This document shows, piece by piece, positions 20,800 through 32,289 of a DNA stretch of 64,000 nucleotides. Below the pieces are notes generated by a model. The model did no database searches and was not told the DNA's origin. It was given only the letters and a program-made list of their open reading frames with translations. Within the stretch, counting starts at the first letter, position 1. Every line of letters begins with the position of its first letter. Where the stretch lies: positions 5,296,537 to 5,360,536 of the forward strand of contig JABACO010000003.1 in the NCBI GenBank assembly GCA_013339895.1. Reading direction: 5' to 3'. Made by a program: the position numbers and the translations under genes. Source of the DNA: Ephydatia muelleri (Eukaryota; Porifera; Demospongiae; Spongillida; Spongillidae).

Positions 20800-23700
20800 C
20801 ATTTTGTTGTGTGCATAAAATTGTGTGAGGATGTGTAAATATTGCTGGCATATGCATGTTAGTGTGTTGTTTGCACAGGGAGAGTTTGTATCTGAATGTT
20901 CTGGGCATGTAGTATTTGTGCAAATGTGAGATAGGATATATGTGGAGTGTGCACATGTGAGGTGGGGTGGGCGTGAGTTGTGCCTAGTCTTGGAAGAAGA
21001 ATGTGTGTGTGCTAATAAATGTTTTGATCCCCCCTTCCTGAAGTTCTGTGGTTTTATTTGGCCCTGGCTCGCAGTTGTGTGTCTTCATTTCCTTGTGCTA
21101 TGTGTCTGCATCCTGTTCAGGAGGTACAGAAGACTAGTGGGTAGTGAGTGATCAAATCATGGAAGACTAGTGGGGTAGTGAGTGATCCAATCATGGAAGA
21201 CTGGTGGGTAATGAGTGATCCAATCAAGTGGGTAGTGAGTGATCCAATCATGGAAGACTAGTGGGTAGTGAGTGATCCAATCATGGAAGACTGGTGGGTA
21301 ATGAGTGATCCAATCAAGTGGGTAGTGAGTGATCCAATCATGGAAGACTAGTGGGTAGTGAGTGATCCAATCATGGAAGACTGGTGGGTAATGAGTGATC
21401 CAATCATGGAAGCATGAAACACTTGCTTGTAGCCATAACCAATACATACTAGTAGATTGCAACTGCAAAGTCTATATAGTCTCTCCTCCCATCCCTCTCC
21501 TACCCTCCCCATCCCTGCTCCAAGGTGATTTTTATTGTGTGAAAGTGAAATCATTAAGATGATGTCGTGCTTCAACAGGTGGACAACAGTGCCCTTACCG
21601 GTGAATCAGAGCCTCAGTCAAGGTCACCTGACTCCTCCCATAGCAACCCTCTCGAGTCCAAAAACTTGGCATTTTTCTCAACGAATGCTGTGGAAGGTGT
21701 GCGCACATGTTTTGCTTGCATATGCACGTGCATGCCATGTACATGGGGCAGTGCATCCTCTATGCCCCCTGCCATCCAATGTGTCTTTCATAGGAACGTG
21801 TACAGGAGTGGTTATAAGGACTGGGGACCACACTGTGGTGGGTCGAATCGCTCAACTGACAGGAAGTATTGCACAAGAGAGTAAATCACCTATTGCCACT
21901 TGCTTGCAAGTGTTGCATCACCTCAGACACTAGCTCATTCATCCTCTCATCTACCCCGCCTCCCTGCTTCCACTCTATCTCCATAGAAACGACCCTCGCC
22001 ATAGAGATCGAACACGTTGTCCGATTGATTGTGGCATTTGCCCTTGTTAGTGGGATAACCTTCTTCGTCGTGGCCCTGGCAATAGGGTACTCGCTGTTGA
22101 ACAGTTTCATATTCTTCATTGGAATAGCGATTGCCATGTTCCTGATGGATTGCTGCCTGCAGTGACGGTGTGTACGTGTGAGCATTTGTGTATTTATATT
22201 TGGGAGATGTGTGTAACAAATATTGTTACAGGCTTAATTAATCATGCGTGGATAATAGTGCACTTTCTATGAATCTTCCTGTTCTATTTATCCCCTAGAA
22301 ATTTTGGTATTCACCCATGTGGTACTGTCCATACTGTTTTATTCATTTTGGGTTGGAGCCTTGCGCATGTATCTATGGTGCAACTTTGTTGCATTCTATT
22401 TCTGCCGAAATGCCTTTTCAGTACTACCGAAGGTGCATGGCAAGATGTTTGAGCCGTGGATCCTGATACAGGCTGTACGAGAGAGTGTGCGTCCTGTATT
22501 GCAGGTGTGCCTGACCCTGATTGCTCAACGCATGAAGACCAAGAACTGTCTGATCCGTAAGCTAGAGGCAGTGGAAACTCTGGGCAGCACATCCGTCATA
22601 TGCACCGATAAGACTGGCACACTGACTGAAAACAGGATGACAGTTTGTGAGTTTTTTTTTTTTTGGAGGGGCAGAGTGCAAGGTGATATTGGAAAGGGGA
22701 GGGAGTGGAGGAAGGAGAGTGAGGAGTGGTGAAGTACAGTGGGCGAGAGAGAGCGAGAGAAAAGAGTACTGAGGGGTTGGAAACTGCTATGGTAAACAAG
22801 TCAATTGGGAGAGGAGGTGATGTACAATAAAAAGAACATTGAGAGAGATCGAAAACTGGGTCTTGAGATGTGCTGGTGAGAGTGAGGGAAAGGGGTGGGG
22901 TGAGAGAAAGGGGTGGGGTGAGGGTGGGGTGAGAGAAAGGGGTGGGGTGAGAGAAAGGGGTGGGGTGAGAGAAAGGGGTGGGGTGAGAGAAAGGGGTGGG
23001 GGAGGGGAGGAGGTAAGGATCTGCAGCGAACAAGGACTCATACCAATATGATGCAGCTCTGATTGGCAGTTACACGCTATTGCACTGGTTAGCAGACTGC
23101 TATGAGGCTATGCTTGACCCTGATGCATGCGAGCAATGGTTTGCCTTGCGTACTGGCAAGCAGTTGGGTTGGGACAAAAAAACAAGTTCGATGTAAATGT
23201 TGTGCTTTTTCAACAGCCCACCTGTGTTAATGCTTGACCCTGATGCATTCGAGCAAAGAAATGCCTTGCGTACTGGCAAGCAGTTGGGTTGGGACCAAAC
23301 AAAAAATGTTCAGTGTAAATGTTGTGCTTATTCAACAGCCCACCTGTGGTACGAAGGAAGCATTCATGATGTCAGTAGTGACCTGTGCCTCACTGAACCA
23401 CAAACGGCAAAAAGGGTAGGGTAATTTCTTCATGGTTTGCAAGTTGTTTTCTCGATGTGCTGGTGCATGCACTTATACGCTGTGCATGTATGTGGGTGAC
23501 TGTTTTGTCACATGCCTGCATGTTTTTGGCATTTAGTGTTGTTTGTGTGTGTTCGTGATTGTGCGTGAGTGTGAACATGCATTTGTGTGTGAGCGAACAT
23601 GTGCATGCATGCCTTGTGTTTGTGCGTACACACATTCGTTTGGAATTCTGTGAGGTTACATGTAGCCAAGAGATCATGTAACTAGCAGGAGTAAATAACT

Positions 23701-24568
23701 GCATGTCAGCTTACACAAATATAGTTACATGTGATAAACGTTAACAGTCGATTACACTATCCTCCTCCCCAGACTCCATCCATAGGTTGGGATGCTCTTT
23801 CTAGGGTTATGGGGCTCTGCAACAGGGCAACGTTCAAAGAAAACCAGGAGCACATCGCGATCATGGATCGGTTGGCTACACAGACTTCCATTGTGTCCTA
23901 ACCAAGCCAGCATGGGCCATGCACCCACCCCTCCTCCTCCTCCTCCTCCTCCTCCTCCACCTCCCCCTCCTCCTCCTCCTCCCCCCCCTCCTCCTCCTCC
24001 TCCTCCCCACCCCCCATGCACCTTCCAGGGTGTGCAATGGCGATGCTTCAGAGTCGGCCCTCTTGAAGTGCTTTGAGCTTGAAGTGGGATCCATCTCTGC
24101 ATTCAGGGTTAAGTATCCAAAGCTGTTCGAGTTGCCGTTTAACTCCACCAACAAGTATCAGGTGTGCTGTGGATTGCACAACAACTCAAAATGGATATGT
24201 TGTCTGCATTCCTGTAGCTTTCTGTTCACACACAACCTGATGGAGCAGGCCTGATACTTGTGATCAAAGGCAAGTGCAGCTGATATTGGTACATTTGTGG
24301 TGTTGGTGAATTCATTATGCATGTGTGGATGTGTGTGGATATGTGTGTATGCGTGCGTGTGTATGTGTTTTTAATGTGTGTATGTGTATGTGTGTATGTG
24401 TGTATGTGTATTTATGCGTGTGTATGTATGTATGTGCATGTACAATGTATGTGTGTATGTGTATGTGTATGTGTGTATGTGTATGTGTATGTGTGTATGT
24501 GTATGTATGCGTGTGCATGTATATGTGTGGATATTATGTATGTGTGTATGTGTATGTGTATGCGTGTT

Positions 24569-24629
<61 letters not shown>

Positions 24630-27600
24630 ACATGAGCAGGAGCTCCAGAGAAGATTCTGCAACTTTCTACTAGTTACCTTGACAATGGAGGGAAAGTTAG
24701 TTTTTTTTTTTGCTACATTATTGATTTATTTTTTTTGTATGTGGAGAAGTGCATATGTTAGTGGTATAGCTGTACGACCTAACCCGTCATCTCTTAGGAG
24801 CAGCTGGTGACACCAGAGTTTGTGACACAGTTTGAAGAGACATACGCAAAATTGGGGAACATGGGAGAGAGGGTTTTGGGGTAGGTTGGTGATGTTGCAA
24901 TGCTATGAGAGGCAGTGATTGATAATTGTGTTTTGGCTGCTTGTAGCTTTGCCCACCAATTCTTGGATACAAGCCTATACACCAAAGATTTTGACTTCGA
25001 ATCCATTAGGGTAATCTGTTTATTGTGTGATGATTTATGTTAGTAACCCCTCCCTCTCCCCTCCTACCCCCCCCACCCCACCTCTCCCCTCCTAACCCCC
25101 CCACCCCCCCCTCTTTCCCACAACATATCAGCCTGAAACACTTCTGGGAGAGCTCTGCTTTGTGGGCCTGGTGTCCCTCATTGATCCGCCACGCCAATCT
25201 GTCCCAATGGCAGTGTCAAAATGCCGATCTGCAGGAATCAAGGTAAATACATCTTTAGGTTGAAGTTTTTCACAGCGCTTTGACAATAATTGCACATTGT
25301 AAAAGGACGGCATACCACTAATGTTGTGGTACTACAATAGTTCCTCACCTTCGTATGTGTGTGTGGGTATGGATGCAATGTGTGCTCATGTGTATTTTAC
25401 TCCCATAGGTGATCATGGTAACGGGAGATCACCCTCTCACCGCTAAGGCCATTGGACGGAAGGTTGGCATCATCAGCCCAGGTAAATTAAGTGCATAAAA
25501 AAGGCTGAGGACATCGTTATTAGACGTGTTGCATTGCAGTCTTTGATGGATTGTCTAGCTCACTAGAGTCCAACTGACCATGTAAAATTTCAAATTAATA
25601 TGCTGAATGAACAAATGAAATCACATAAAAAATGCAGCTTAGGTTATCAAATTATATACTTGCTACAAAGATTTGTGATGAAACAAGAAAAAAAAACCCC
25701 CCTAATCTTTAATAAACTTGGCAGGGAATTATTGATATTAGGTGATTTCAGTTCATTTATTGTTTGATATAATAGGATTGGATGCTTATCCCATACTGCA
25801 ATTGTGTGAGCCCATATCTTCACATAACCCTGTAGGAATATATGCTGTTGATGAAATACCTGGTGCAGATCCCTTTACTATCCTACAACAGCCCAATCTG
25901 GCCAAGTAAGCTGAGGTTTTATACTTCAGGTGTACTGTAAATGATCTATTCTTGTCTAGACGAACACTAGCTGTAGTTGTCCATGGATCAGAACTTGCTG
26001 TAAGTGTGGTATATGCATGCAATGTAAATGCGAGTAGCTTGGAGACTGGTACTCATTTAGGCCCTTTTAAACTGCGCCTGGTTTGCTCTTGCTGATATGC
26101 TGCATAACACCACACATGAGCTGTATACATACTGGTGGATAAACGCGAGAATCCTTGCAATGCCTCAAGTGGACAATGTGCCTTCAGCCGCACACATTCA
26201 TCTTCAAAATCAAAATAAAAGAATGTATTTAACACCTCATAGCCAGTGAAATCACATTGCTAAGAGTAAAGGGTTTGGATATAATGATGAAATGTTCAGA
26301 GGAACAACCAAAGCAGGCCTTTGTGACTGGCATAAGTCCTCTTGTCTTCGAAGCAGGGCTAGGAAAACTGACCAGTTGTGTCATTTGGAAAACAATCCCA
26401 AGAGGCCTTTTGCATGCATGCTGTAGTGCAGTACATTTTATGGGTTTATTTACAAATCTATTTAAACACAACTCAGGAGATGTCAGATGCCCAGGTAGAC
26501 TACATCTTGGCCAATTATCCTGAGATCGTCTTCGCTCGGACGTCACCCACACAGAAGTTGCGCATTGTGGAGGGGTGTCAGAGGGCAGGCTTCGTAGTGG
26601 CTGTAACGGGAGATGGTGTGAATGATGCTCCTGCACTCAGAAAGGCCAACATTGGTAAAGCTAAACATCATAGATTTGGAATGACATGGGGTTACTAGTG
26701 ATTTCCTCCTGTCTTGCCACTGTATGTGCTTCACATTTTCAACGTAATGCCTTTTTTTGTCTTTCTCATACCATGTCCGATGCCTCTTCTTCCACCCATT
26801 CTTGCTTCTTTAAGTCCTCACTCCATATCTGTTTTGACGCTACCCTCTCATATTTCCACCTGGTTATCATGCCTCTACCTCCTCCCCACTCCTATTCTTT
26901 CATTGTATTGTTCCATATTATCCTACTCCCAAATTTTTCTCCCCCTTTCTCCAAACTGTTTTCTTCTACATGCCTCCTTCCCTCTCCTCCCCTCCTCCCC
27001 ACCCCTATCCTCCTCCTAACCGCTATCTTCCTCCCCACCCCTATCCTCCTCCCCACCCTATCCTCCTTCCCACCCTATCCTCCTCACCACCCCTATCCTC
27101 CTCCCCACCCCTATCCTTCTCCCCACCCCTATCCTCCTCCCCACCCCTATCCTCCTCCCCTCTCTTATCCTCTCCAATTGTATCCTCTCATCACACAACA
27201 ATCAGGCATTGCCATGGGATCACTGGGACAGATGTCTCCAAGCAGGCTGCCAGCATAATCCTCCTGGATGATAACTTTGCCACCATAGTCGCAGCAGTAG
27301 AAGAAGGTTAGCTATCCCCCTCTGCATGGCTGTGGATTATTCTCCCTCCCTTTCTCCCATGACCTCATGGAACCCTTCAGGACGCCTTCTCTTTGACAAC
27401 CTCAAGAAGACGGCAGCCTACATGCTCACGGCCAACGTGCCTGAGGTGACTCCATTTGTCTTCTACGTGATACTCAACATACCTCTCCCTCTTGGAGTCC
27501 TGGGCACCTTGCTTATCAGCATTGGGACAGATATTGTGCGTACTAATGGTGCCACACCCCTCCACTCACCCCTTTCATAAACCTTTCTCCCCAAAGGTTC

Positions 27601-29749
27601 CCGCCATATCTTTAGCTTATGAGAGGGCCGAGTGTGACATCATGGCTAGGAAGCCGAGGGACCAGAAGAGAGACAAACTCACCAGCCAGAAGCTCATCTA
27701 CCAGTCGTATGGGCAGATTGGCATGTTTGAGGTGAGGAGAAAATGGTACATGCATGCCTTTAAATGTATTTTGTGTGTTTCTTTTTTGGTCTGTTTGTGC
27801 TATATTTAATAAAAATCAAATAAATTATCACATATTTCAGTCTGCTGCTGGGTTCATGAGCTACTTTGTTGTGATGGGGGAGAACGGATTTCTGCCGTAC
27901 ACTCTCATTGGTCTGAGGAAAAACTGGGAGGATCCAAATGCCATCGTTACAGACAGTTATGGTCAGGATTGGGTAAGGATATATCGGTCCTTCTGTCGAG
28001 CTTTATCGACTTATTCTGACAGGGTTTTTGCTCAGCGCTTGAACTTGCAGTACTTGGGTTTCACAGCCTTCTTCGTTGCTGTTGTTGTATCGCAATGGAC
28101 GGACCTCATGATTTGCAGGACACGAAGAAATTCCTTCTTTCAAGCAGGACTGAGGTATGAGAATGTGGGAAGGTGGGGTGGTGATGGAGGGAGAAAGGAA
28201 GGAAATGGGTTGTGAAGCATTTCGCTGATATTGCATGGATTTAAAATACTCTGCATATGTTTCGTGCATGCTCAGTGGACGTTGTTTAGTTTAAACACCT
28301 TTGTTTCAATTGTGCATCTTGAAAGAGCTGCATCATTATAGCATCCCTACATGCATTAACATCTATATCGTACAGAATAGATAAGGGCTTAATATGTGCA
28401 TTATGCTTGAATGCGTTTAGTTTTAATTGCGATTACATGGCTTAATTATTAGTTCTATTTTAATAGAAGCCTTTGATCACAAATAATAGTACACAGTTGA
28501 ATAAAGATGATAATGATACAGAGAGAGGACAACTAAACACCTAGCTCTACATGCACCCATCTAAAACAACAGGGACTCACCTGTGGGATGCACCCCAAAA
28601 ATGGAAAATAGTATGCAACGAGGATTGCATAGTTGATTCAGGGCAAATGTGCATGCTATGGATTGAATGAGCTAGCCTGATGGTATAGTGAATGGCTAAG
28701 GTAACAAATGTACATGTGCTGTGTGTGTAGTGCCGTGTGTTCTACAGCTGGTCTGTATGTAGTAGAAAATTGGAATCCATACGCTGATACCAAATTGGTT
28801 AACAGGCTAGGGACCTACATGTACTGTATTCATGCCTAAATGGTACTATTAATAATGCAGTTCATCTACCTGCATGCAGGGCTTTATATATATTGTGAAG
28901 CCAGTCTGAAGGGGAGAAAATTTTGTAGGTCAGGCTGTTGAAATTTATGGGCATACTTTACTCCCTGTTCGAAACATTTGCATAGGTTGTAAGAATGATC
29001 AATATCAGTAACCTGGCTTTTGCTTCTTTCATTACTTCCCAGTAACCCTTATTTTGTTGTCGCTTTGCTGAGTGAGACATGCCTTGCAGTAATCTTGGCA
29101 TACTGCCCTAGAGTGAATGGTGTGTTTTGATGACTGGATTAAGGTCAGCATCAAACTCTCTCCTCCTCGTCCTCCTCTTCCTCATCCTCCTCCTTTTCCT
29201 CTCCCTCCTCCTCTTCCTCTCCCTCCTCCTTTTCCTCTCCCTCCTCCTCTTCCTCTCTCCCTCCTCCTCTTCCTCTCCCTCCTCCTCTTCCTCTCCCTCC
29301 TCCTGTTCCTCTCCCTCCTCCTGTTCCTCTCTCTCCTCCTATTCCTCTCCCTACTCCTCTTCCTCTCCCTCCTCCTCTTCCTCTCCCTCTTCCTCTTCCT
29401 CTCCTTCCTCCTCTTCCTCTCCCTCCTCCTCTTCCTCTCCCTCCTCCTCTTCCTCTCCCTCCTCCTCTTCCTCTCCCTCCTCCTCTTCCTCTCCCTCCTC
29501 GTCCCCCCCCTCCCCTTTATGTCTTTGCCAATGCTGGGCCACTGATCCATATCCACCATTGTATGTTATGTGCAGGTTTGAATGGTGGTTTGTACCACTT
29601 AGTTTTGCTCTATTAATCTTTGTATACGACCATTTCCGGAAGGCGATCATTAGACGATGGCCTGGAGGTTGGTGTGACAATTTGTGTTCTCAGGTAACTC
29701 ATGCTCTGTTTGTCCTTCAGGTTGGGTGGAGAGAGAAACACTATATTGA
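17153..29749 (+). CDS. P-type IIC ATPase alpha subunit (Na+,K+/H+,K+-like), about 30 exons
   Basis: A membrane cation pump of the Na+,K+-ATPase class. Exons: 17153..17293, 19240..19299, 19555..19755, 20129..20191, 20376..20426, 20543..20677, 21579..21696, 21794..21880, 21987..22167, 22505..22646, 23339..23415, 23773..23870, 24029..24161, 24218..24269, 24640..24695, 24798..24880, 24947..25010, 25132..25242, 25409..25481, 25776..25905, 25960..25999, 26477..26654, 27206..27306, 27381..27535, 27597..27731, 27841..27972, about 28023..28154, 29043..29143, 29576..29667, 29721..29749. Motifs in order: His-rich N terminus, TM1-2, LTGESEP, TM3-4, phosphorylation site [13 protein letters not shown], nucleotide-domain [39 protein letters not shown]5-10, and the C-terminal GWVERETLY (family GWVEKETYY). 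Exon phases are consistent except in exons 9, 23 and 28, where one base is missing, and at the exon 26/27 junction. Three canonical ion ligands differ (see findings). The exon 14 donor is GC. Many introns are TG-rich. Confidence 0.9.
17628..17691. mobile_element. 64-bp mini-hAT with a poly(C) core
   Basis: The termini cagtggcgg and ccgccactg are exact inverted repeats, flanked by an 8-bp direct repeat actgtgat at 17620..17627 and 17692..17699. The interior is mostly a run of about 30 C. The 8-bp duplication indicates hAT-type transposition. The element is absent from the duplicate copy at about 46094, so it is dimorphic between the copies. It lies in ATPase intron 1. Confidence 0.8.
17731..17937. 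mobile_element. TTAA-flanked MITE, copy 1 (207 bp)
   Basis: The element begins ctctttcgcgggcaaa and is flanked by ctaa and ttag, slightly mutated TTAA sites. Copy B has an uninterrupted ttaa at the orthologous place (about 46130). A second copy at 59611..59832 shares the full length. TTAA target choice is typical of piggyBac-like transposases. It has no coding capacity. Confidence 0.75.
21128..21412. repeat. Higher-order tandem repeat in ATPase intron 6
   Basis: Units of 33, 33 and 24 bp (core gggtagtgagtgatccaa) make a roughly 90-bp compound unit repeated about three times: an 'actagtggg' unit, an 'actggtggg' unit, and a short unit lacking tggaagac. It is intronic and non-coding. Confidence 0.85.
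23105..23345 (+). repeat. 120-bp tandem duplication spanning the exon 11 acceptor
   Basis: The segment starting atgcttgaccctgatgca at 23111 recurs at 23231. Each copy ends in caacag|CCCACCTGTG. The second copy supplies the true 3' splice site of ATPase exon 11 (23339). The first (23217) is a decoy acceptor followed by only a few exon-like bases. Confidence 0.8.
26960..27180 (+). repeat. C/T-rich tandem repeat in ATPase intron 22
   Basis: Units of the form ccccacccctatcctcct run up to just before the exon 23 acceptor. Similar C/T-rich runs precede exons 13 (23929..24017), 18 (25045..25115) and 29 (29155..29512), effectively extended polypyrimidine tracts. Confidence 0.85.
29155..29512 (+). 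repeat. 18-bp ctccctcctcctcttcct-type tandem repeat in the intron before exon 29
   Basis: About 20 imperfect pyrimidine-only units. Long open frames through this run on both strands encode only Ser/Leu or Arg/Glu repeats and are not genes. A shortened version precedes the stray 3' exon copy at 32330. Confidence 0.9.
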
Positions 29750-30156
29750 AATCCTATTCTACAATGCATACTGTAATAGCTATATTGAATATGCAGTTGT
29801 ACATAACTATATAATCAAGCATCAGGGTGTGTGATTATTTCTTACATGAACATTCTCAGCTTATTTCGTGGGATGCTTTCAGTGCTTTAAGAACGCTCCG
29901 ATTTGAGTTAGTGTGCATTTATGTTGCTTTGCATGGTGATATTTGCATGTGCACTGCTCATGTCAATTCAAATCATACTGAGTTGGGCAATGATGATTTC
30001 AATAGGCTGGCTTGATTCAGTTGATACGAAAGAAATCGTACAGGGTTGATAATTCAGAAAGTAGTATGTATAGTACAGATAGTACAGGCTAGAGTTGTGT
30101 ACAAAATTAGGGATGGAAAACACACAGTATAAATCCCATGTTGAGCTTGAGAAAGT

Positions 30157-30203
<47 letters not shown>

Positions 30204-30226
30204 GAGAGAGAGATCATCTCTCTTCT

Positions 30227-30317
<91 letters not shown>

Positions 30318-30478
30318 CTCTCTAGCTCGCTCTCTCTCTCAGTCTCTCTCACCCCCCTTCCTTGGCGACCCCAGCGAATAACAAATAAAATGCCTCTTGT
30401 TTTCATGAGTCCTGACTTCCAAAGCAATTTCATTCAACTTTCGACTTAGTGATGCAACGGTGCACTGTCTTCAGTTGG
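29750..30478. other. Intergenic with a (GA)n/(CT)n palindromic microsatellite
   Basis: After the ATPase stop codon, an AG tract at 30161..30213 is followed directly by a CT tract to about 30352, so the two form a long imperfect hairpin. I see no gene. Confidence 0.6.
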
Positions 30479-31394
30479 TTATTGTGAATGCGAGGATTCT
30501 TGTTGTTTGCGCCCTCGCATGATTAACCCCAATATGACCCAAAGCGATAGACCTGCAGTGACACTCCACAACTGGATGCACAAGGCAGAGGTAACCATGA
30601 GGATATTAGATGAAGAATTCTTATTAATTTGTAGAGGCGATTAATAAAAGGAGGAAAAAAGAGAACGCAAAAGGTAATCGGGTACGCCGCTAGAGGAAGC
30701 ATCTGTCGCATCATTTTTCATCTGAATCACACCTTATCTTGCAAGGTGTCTTTCCTTTTTCTATAGTACATAATGGCTACTAACATACCCATAGCAATGG
30801 ACTCGGCGAGCAAAGTAATAATCCCCGGACCATACAGCAAGACAAACTGCTCAGCGATCCCTTCCATTAGCTGGTTACGCTGACCGGGACAATTGTTCTT
30901 TTGGCTCTGTATCCAGCACCCGATCCAGCCAATCCATACGTATGAGTCATGAAGGGTACTACGGCTAAGAAGAGAGGGACAACGAGAGAGGTGGTATACA
31001 TACATGATTTTCAAGCCTTTTCATGTTCTTGTAGAAGGCACATAGCAGAAGATGTGAAAAGTCACCCTATCGTACACATTAGCTTTAGAATAATGACGTA
31101 TTGATGTATGAAGGCGATTGCAACGCAGAGATTCCGGAGGCTTCGTTGACAATTGCACTGTCAAACCGACTATGTAGACCAGTTGGAAGATGCCGATGAT
31201 TCCATGCACGAGAGCACTCAGAACCTGGTACAAGGCCAATCGATAGATCAGCTTCCTATGCAGCTTCATCGCGAGGAACGGAATAATGGCTGTTGAGCAG
31301 AACAAATAGCCACACCTCCCGTCGTACAGTACACACAAGTGTCGCTGTGCTTCCAGATACCACAGGTGTTGTATCCGTAGCTGTTGTTGGCCAT
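30479..31394 (-). pseudogene. Seven-transmembrane receptor (cAMP-receptor/GPR157-like), frame-broken
   Basis: Read on the minus strand from ATG at 31394 (MANNSYGYNTCGIW), pieces in different frames give a full seven-helix order: TM1 CGYLFCSTAIIPFLAMKL, a basic loop KLHRKLIYRL, TM2 VLSALVHGIIGIFQLVYI, TM4 VVPLFLAVVPF then TYGLAG and GCWIQ, TM5 FVLLYGPGIITLLAES, TM6 MLPLAAYPITFCVLFFPPF with NRLY, and TM7 ALCIQLWSVTAGLSLWVIL, ending at TAA 30479. The YGxAG...CWI pattern after TM4 and the NRxY after TM6 recall cAMP-receptor-like GPCRs. At least four frame changes separate these pieces, so it is either a pseudogene or a single-exon gene read through poor consensus. It would have about 300 residues if restored. 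Family placement is by eye. Confidence 0.6.
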
Positions 31395-31466
31395 CTTAAG
31401 CCCAAATGCTGTATTAGTTGGGCGTGACCCGTTCATTAATAACGCTTCACATGAATACCTTCTCAG

Positions 31467-32036
31467 AGCTGGCCGCTAAAGTTCTAAAATTCAACACCAG
31501 GCAAGAAGGGGTGCCAAGTAGGGGGAGGGAGCAGGAGGGGGAAGTGCCCCCTCCTGCGCGAAGCGCGGAAGCTTTTTAAGTATATGTAATTGATGCATGA
31601 AACTAGGTTTTTTTTTTTAATAGTACGTGTAGCGTTGCAATATCACCACATAATCGGATATCATTGCATGGATGCCACTCAAAGACTAACTCATGCTCCT
31701 TGAAAACGTATGCGCATGTGTGGCACAAGACACTATCGTCAGCTTCACAATATTTTATTATAATGAAGCCATTTCCACGTTACAAACCATGCTGATTGAA
31801 AAGCACGTTGACTACTGCCAAAGTTACGCTTTGGGAAGGCAGAACTTGCAGGCTGGTTAGGTTGTTCTGAAAGAGCAATTTCGGACTTGTCGGATTCATT
31901 TGTCACTTTCGACGCCATTGTGATCGGATGCATAAATTTATCACGAAGTGAATTACACGTATAATTTTTATTTATTTTAAGCCCAAACATCTACCCAGGC
32001 AATTGCCTGGTTGCCTGCTGGGCTCCGCCGGCCATG
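31467..32036 (-). mobile_element. Decayed hAT element with a TTF-like zinc-finger fragment
   Basis: The flanks cttctcag (31459..31466) and cttcttag (32037..32044) match at 7 of 8 positions, and the ends agctggccgct and cgccggccatg are partly inverted. On the minus strand, from an ATG at about 31918, the frame encodes FPKRNFGSSQRAFQSAWF, then WKWLHY; one base out of frame it continues EADDSVLCHTCAYVFKEHEL. This is the TTF-type finger of hAT-derived proteins. The catalytic part is missing. Confidence 0.55.
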
Positions 32037-32289
32037 CTTCTTAGTGTTCTATTTTATTCTTCATTGTGAATAAATCTACGCATGCGAGATGAAAAAGAGA
32101 GCACTGTTTGCCCTGTCATACCTCGCACTAAAAAACGAACTACATATATGTTCGTTAAGCACACGTACAGTAGAACTGGTTTTTGCCACAAACCGCAAAG
32201 AACCATTTCGTTACAGAATACTTCCCCTATTTACAGGTATAGATTTTTGATAGGTATTCAAGAATAATTGTATTCTCAGTAACTGTTTC

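Noticed and set aside
29117..29834. 235- and 142-codon Ser/Leu-rich frames
   Set aside because: They are produced by a pyrimidine-only tandem repeat in an ATPase intron.
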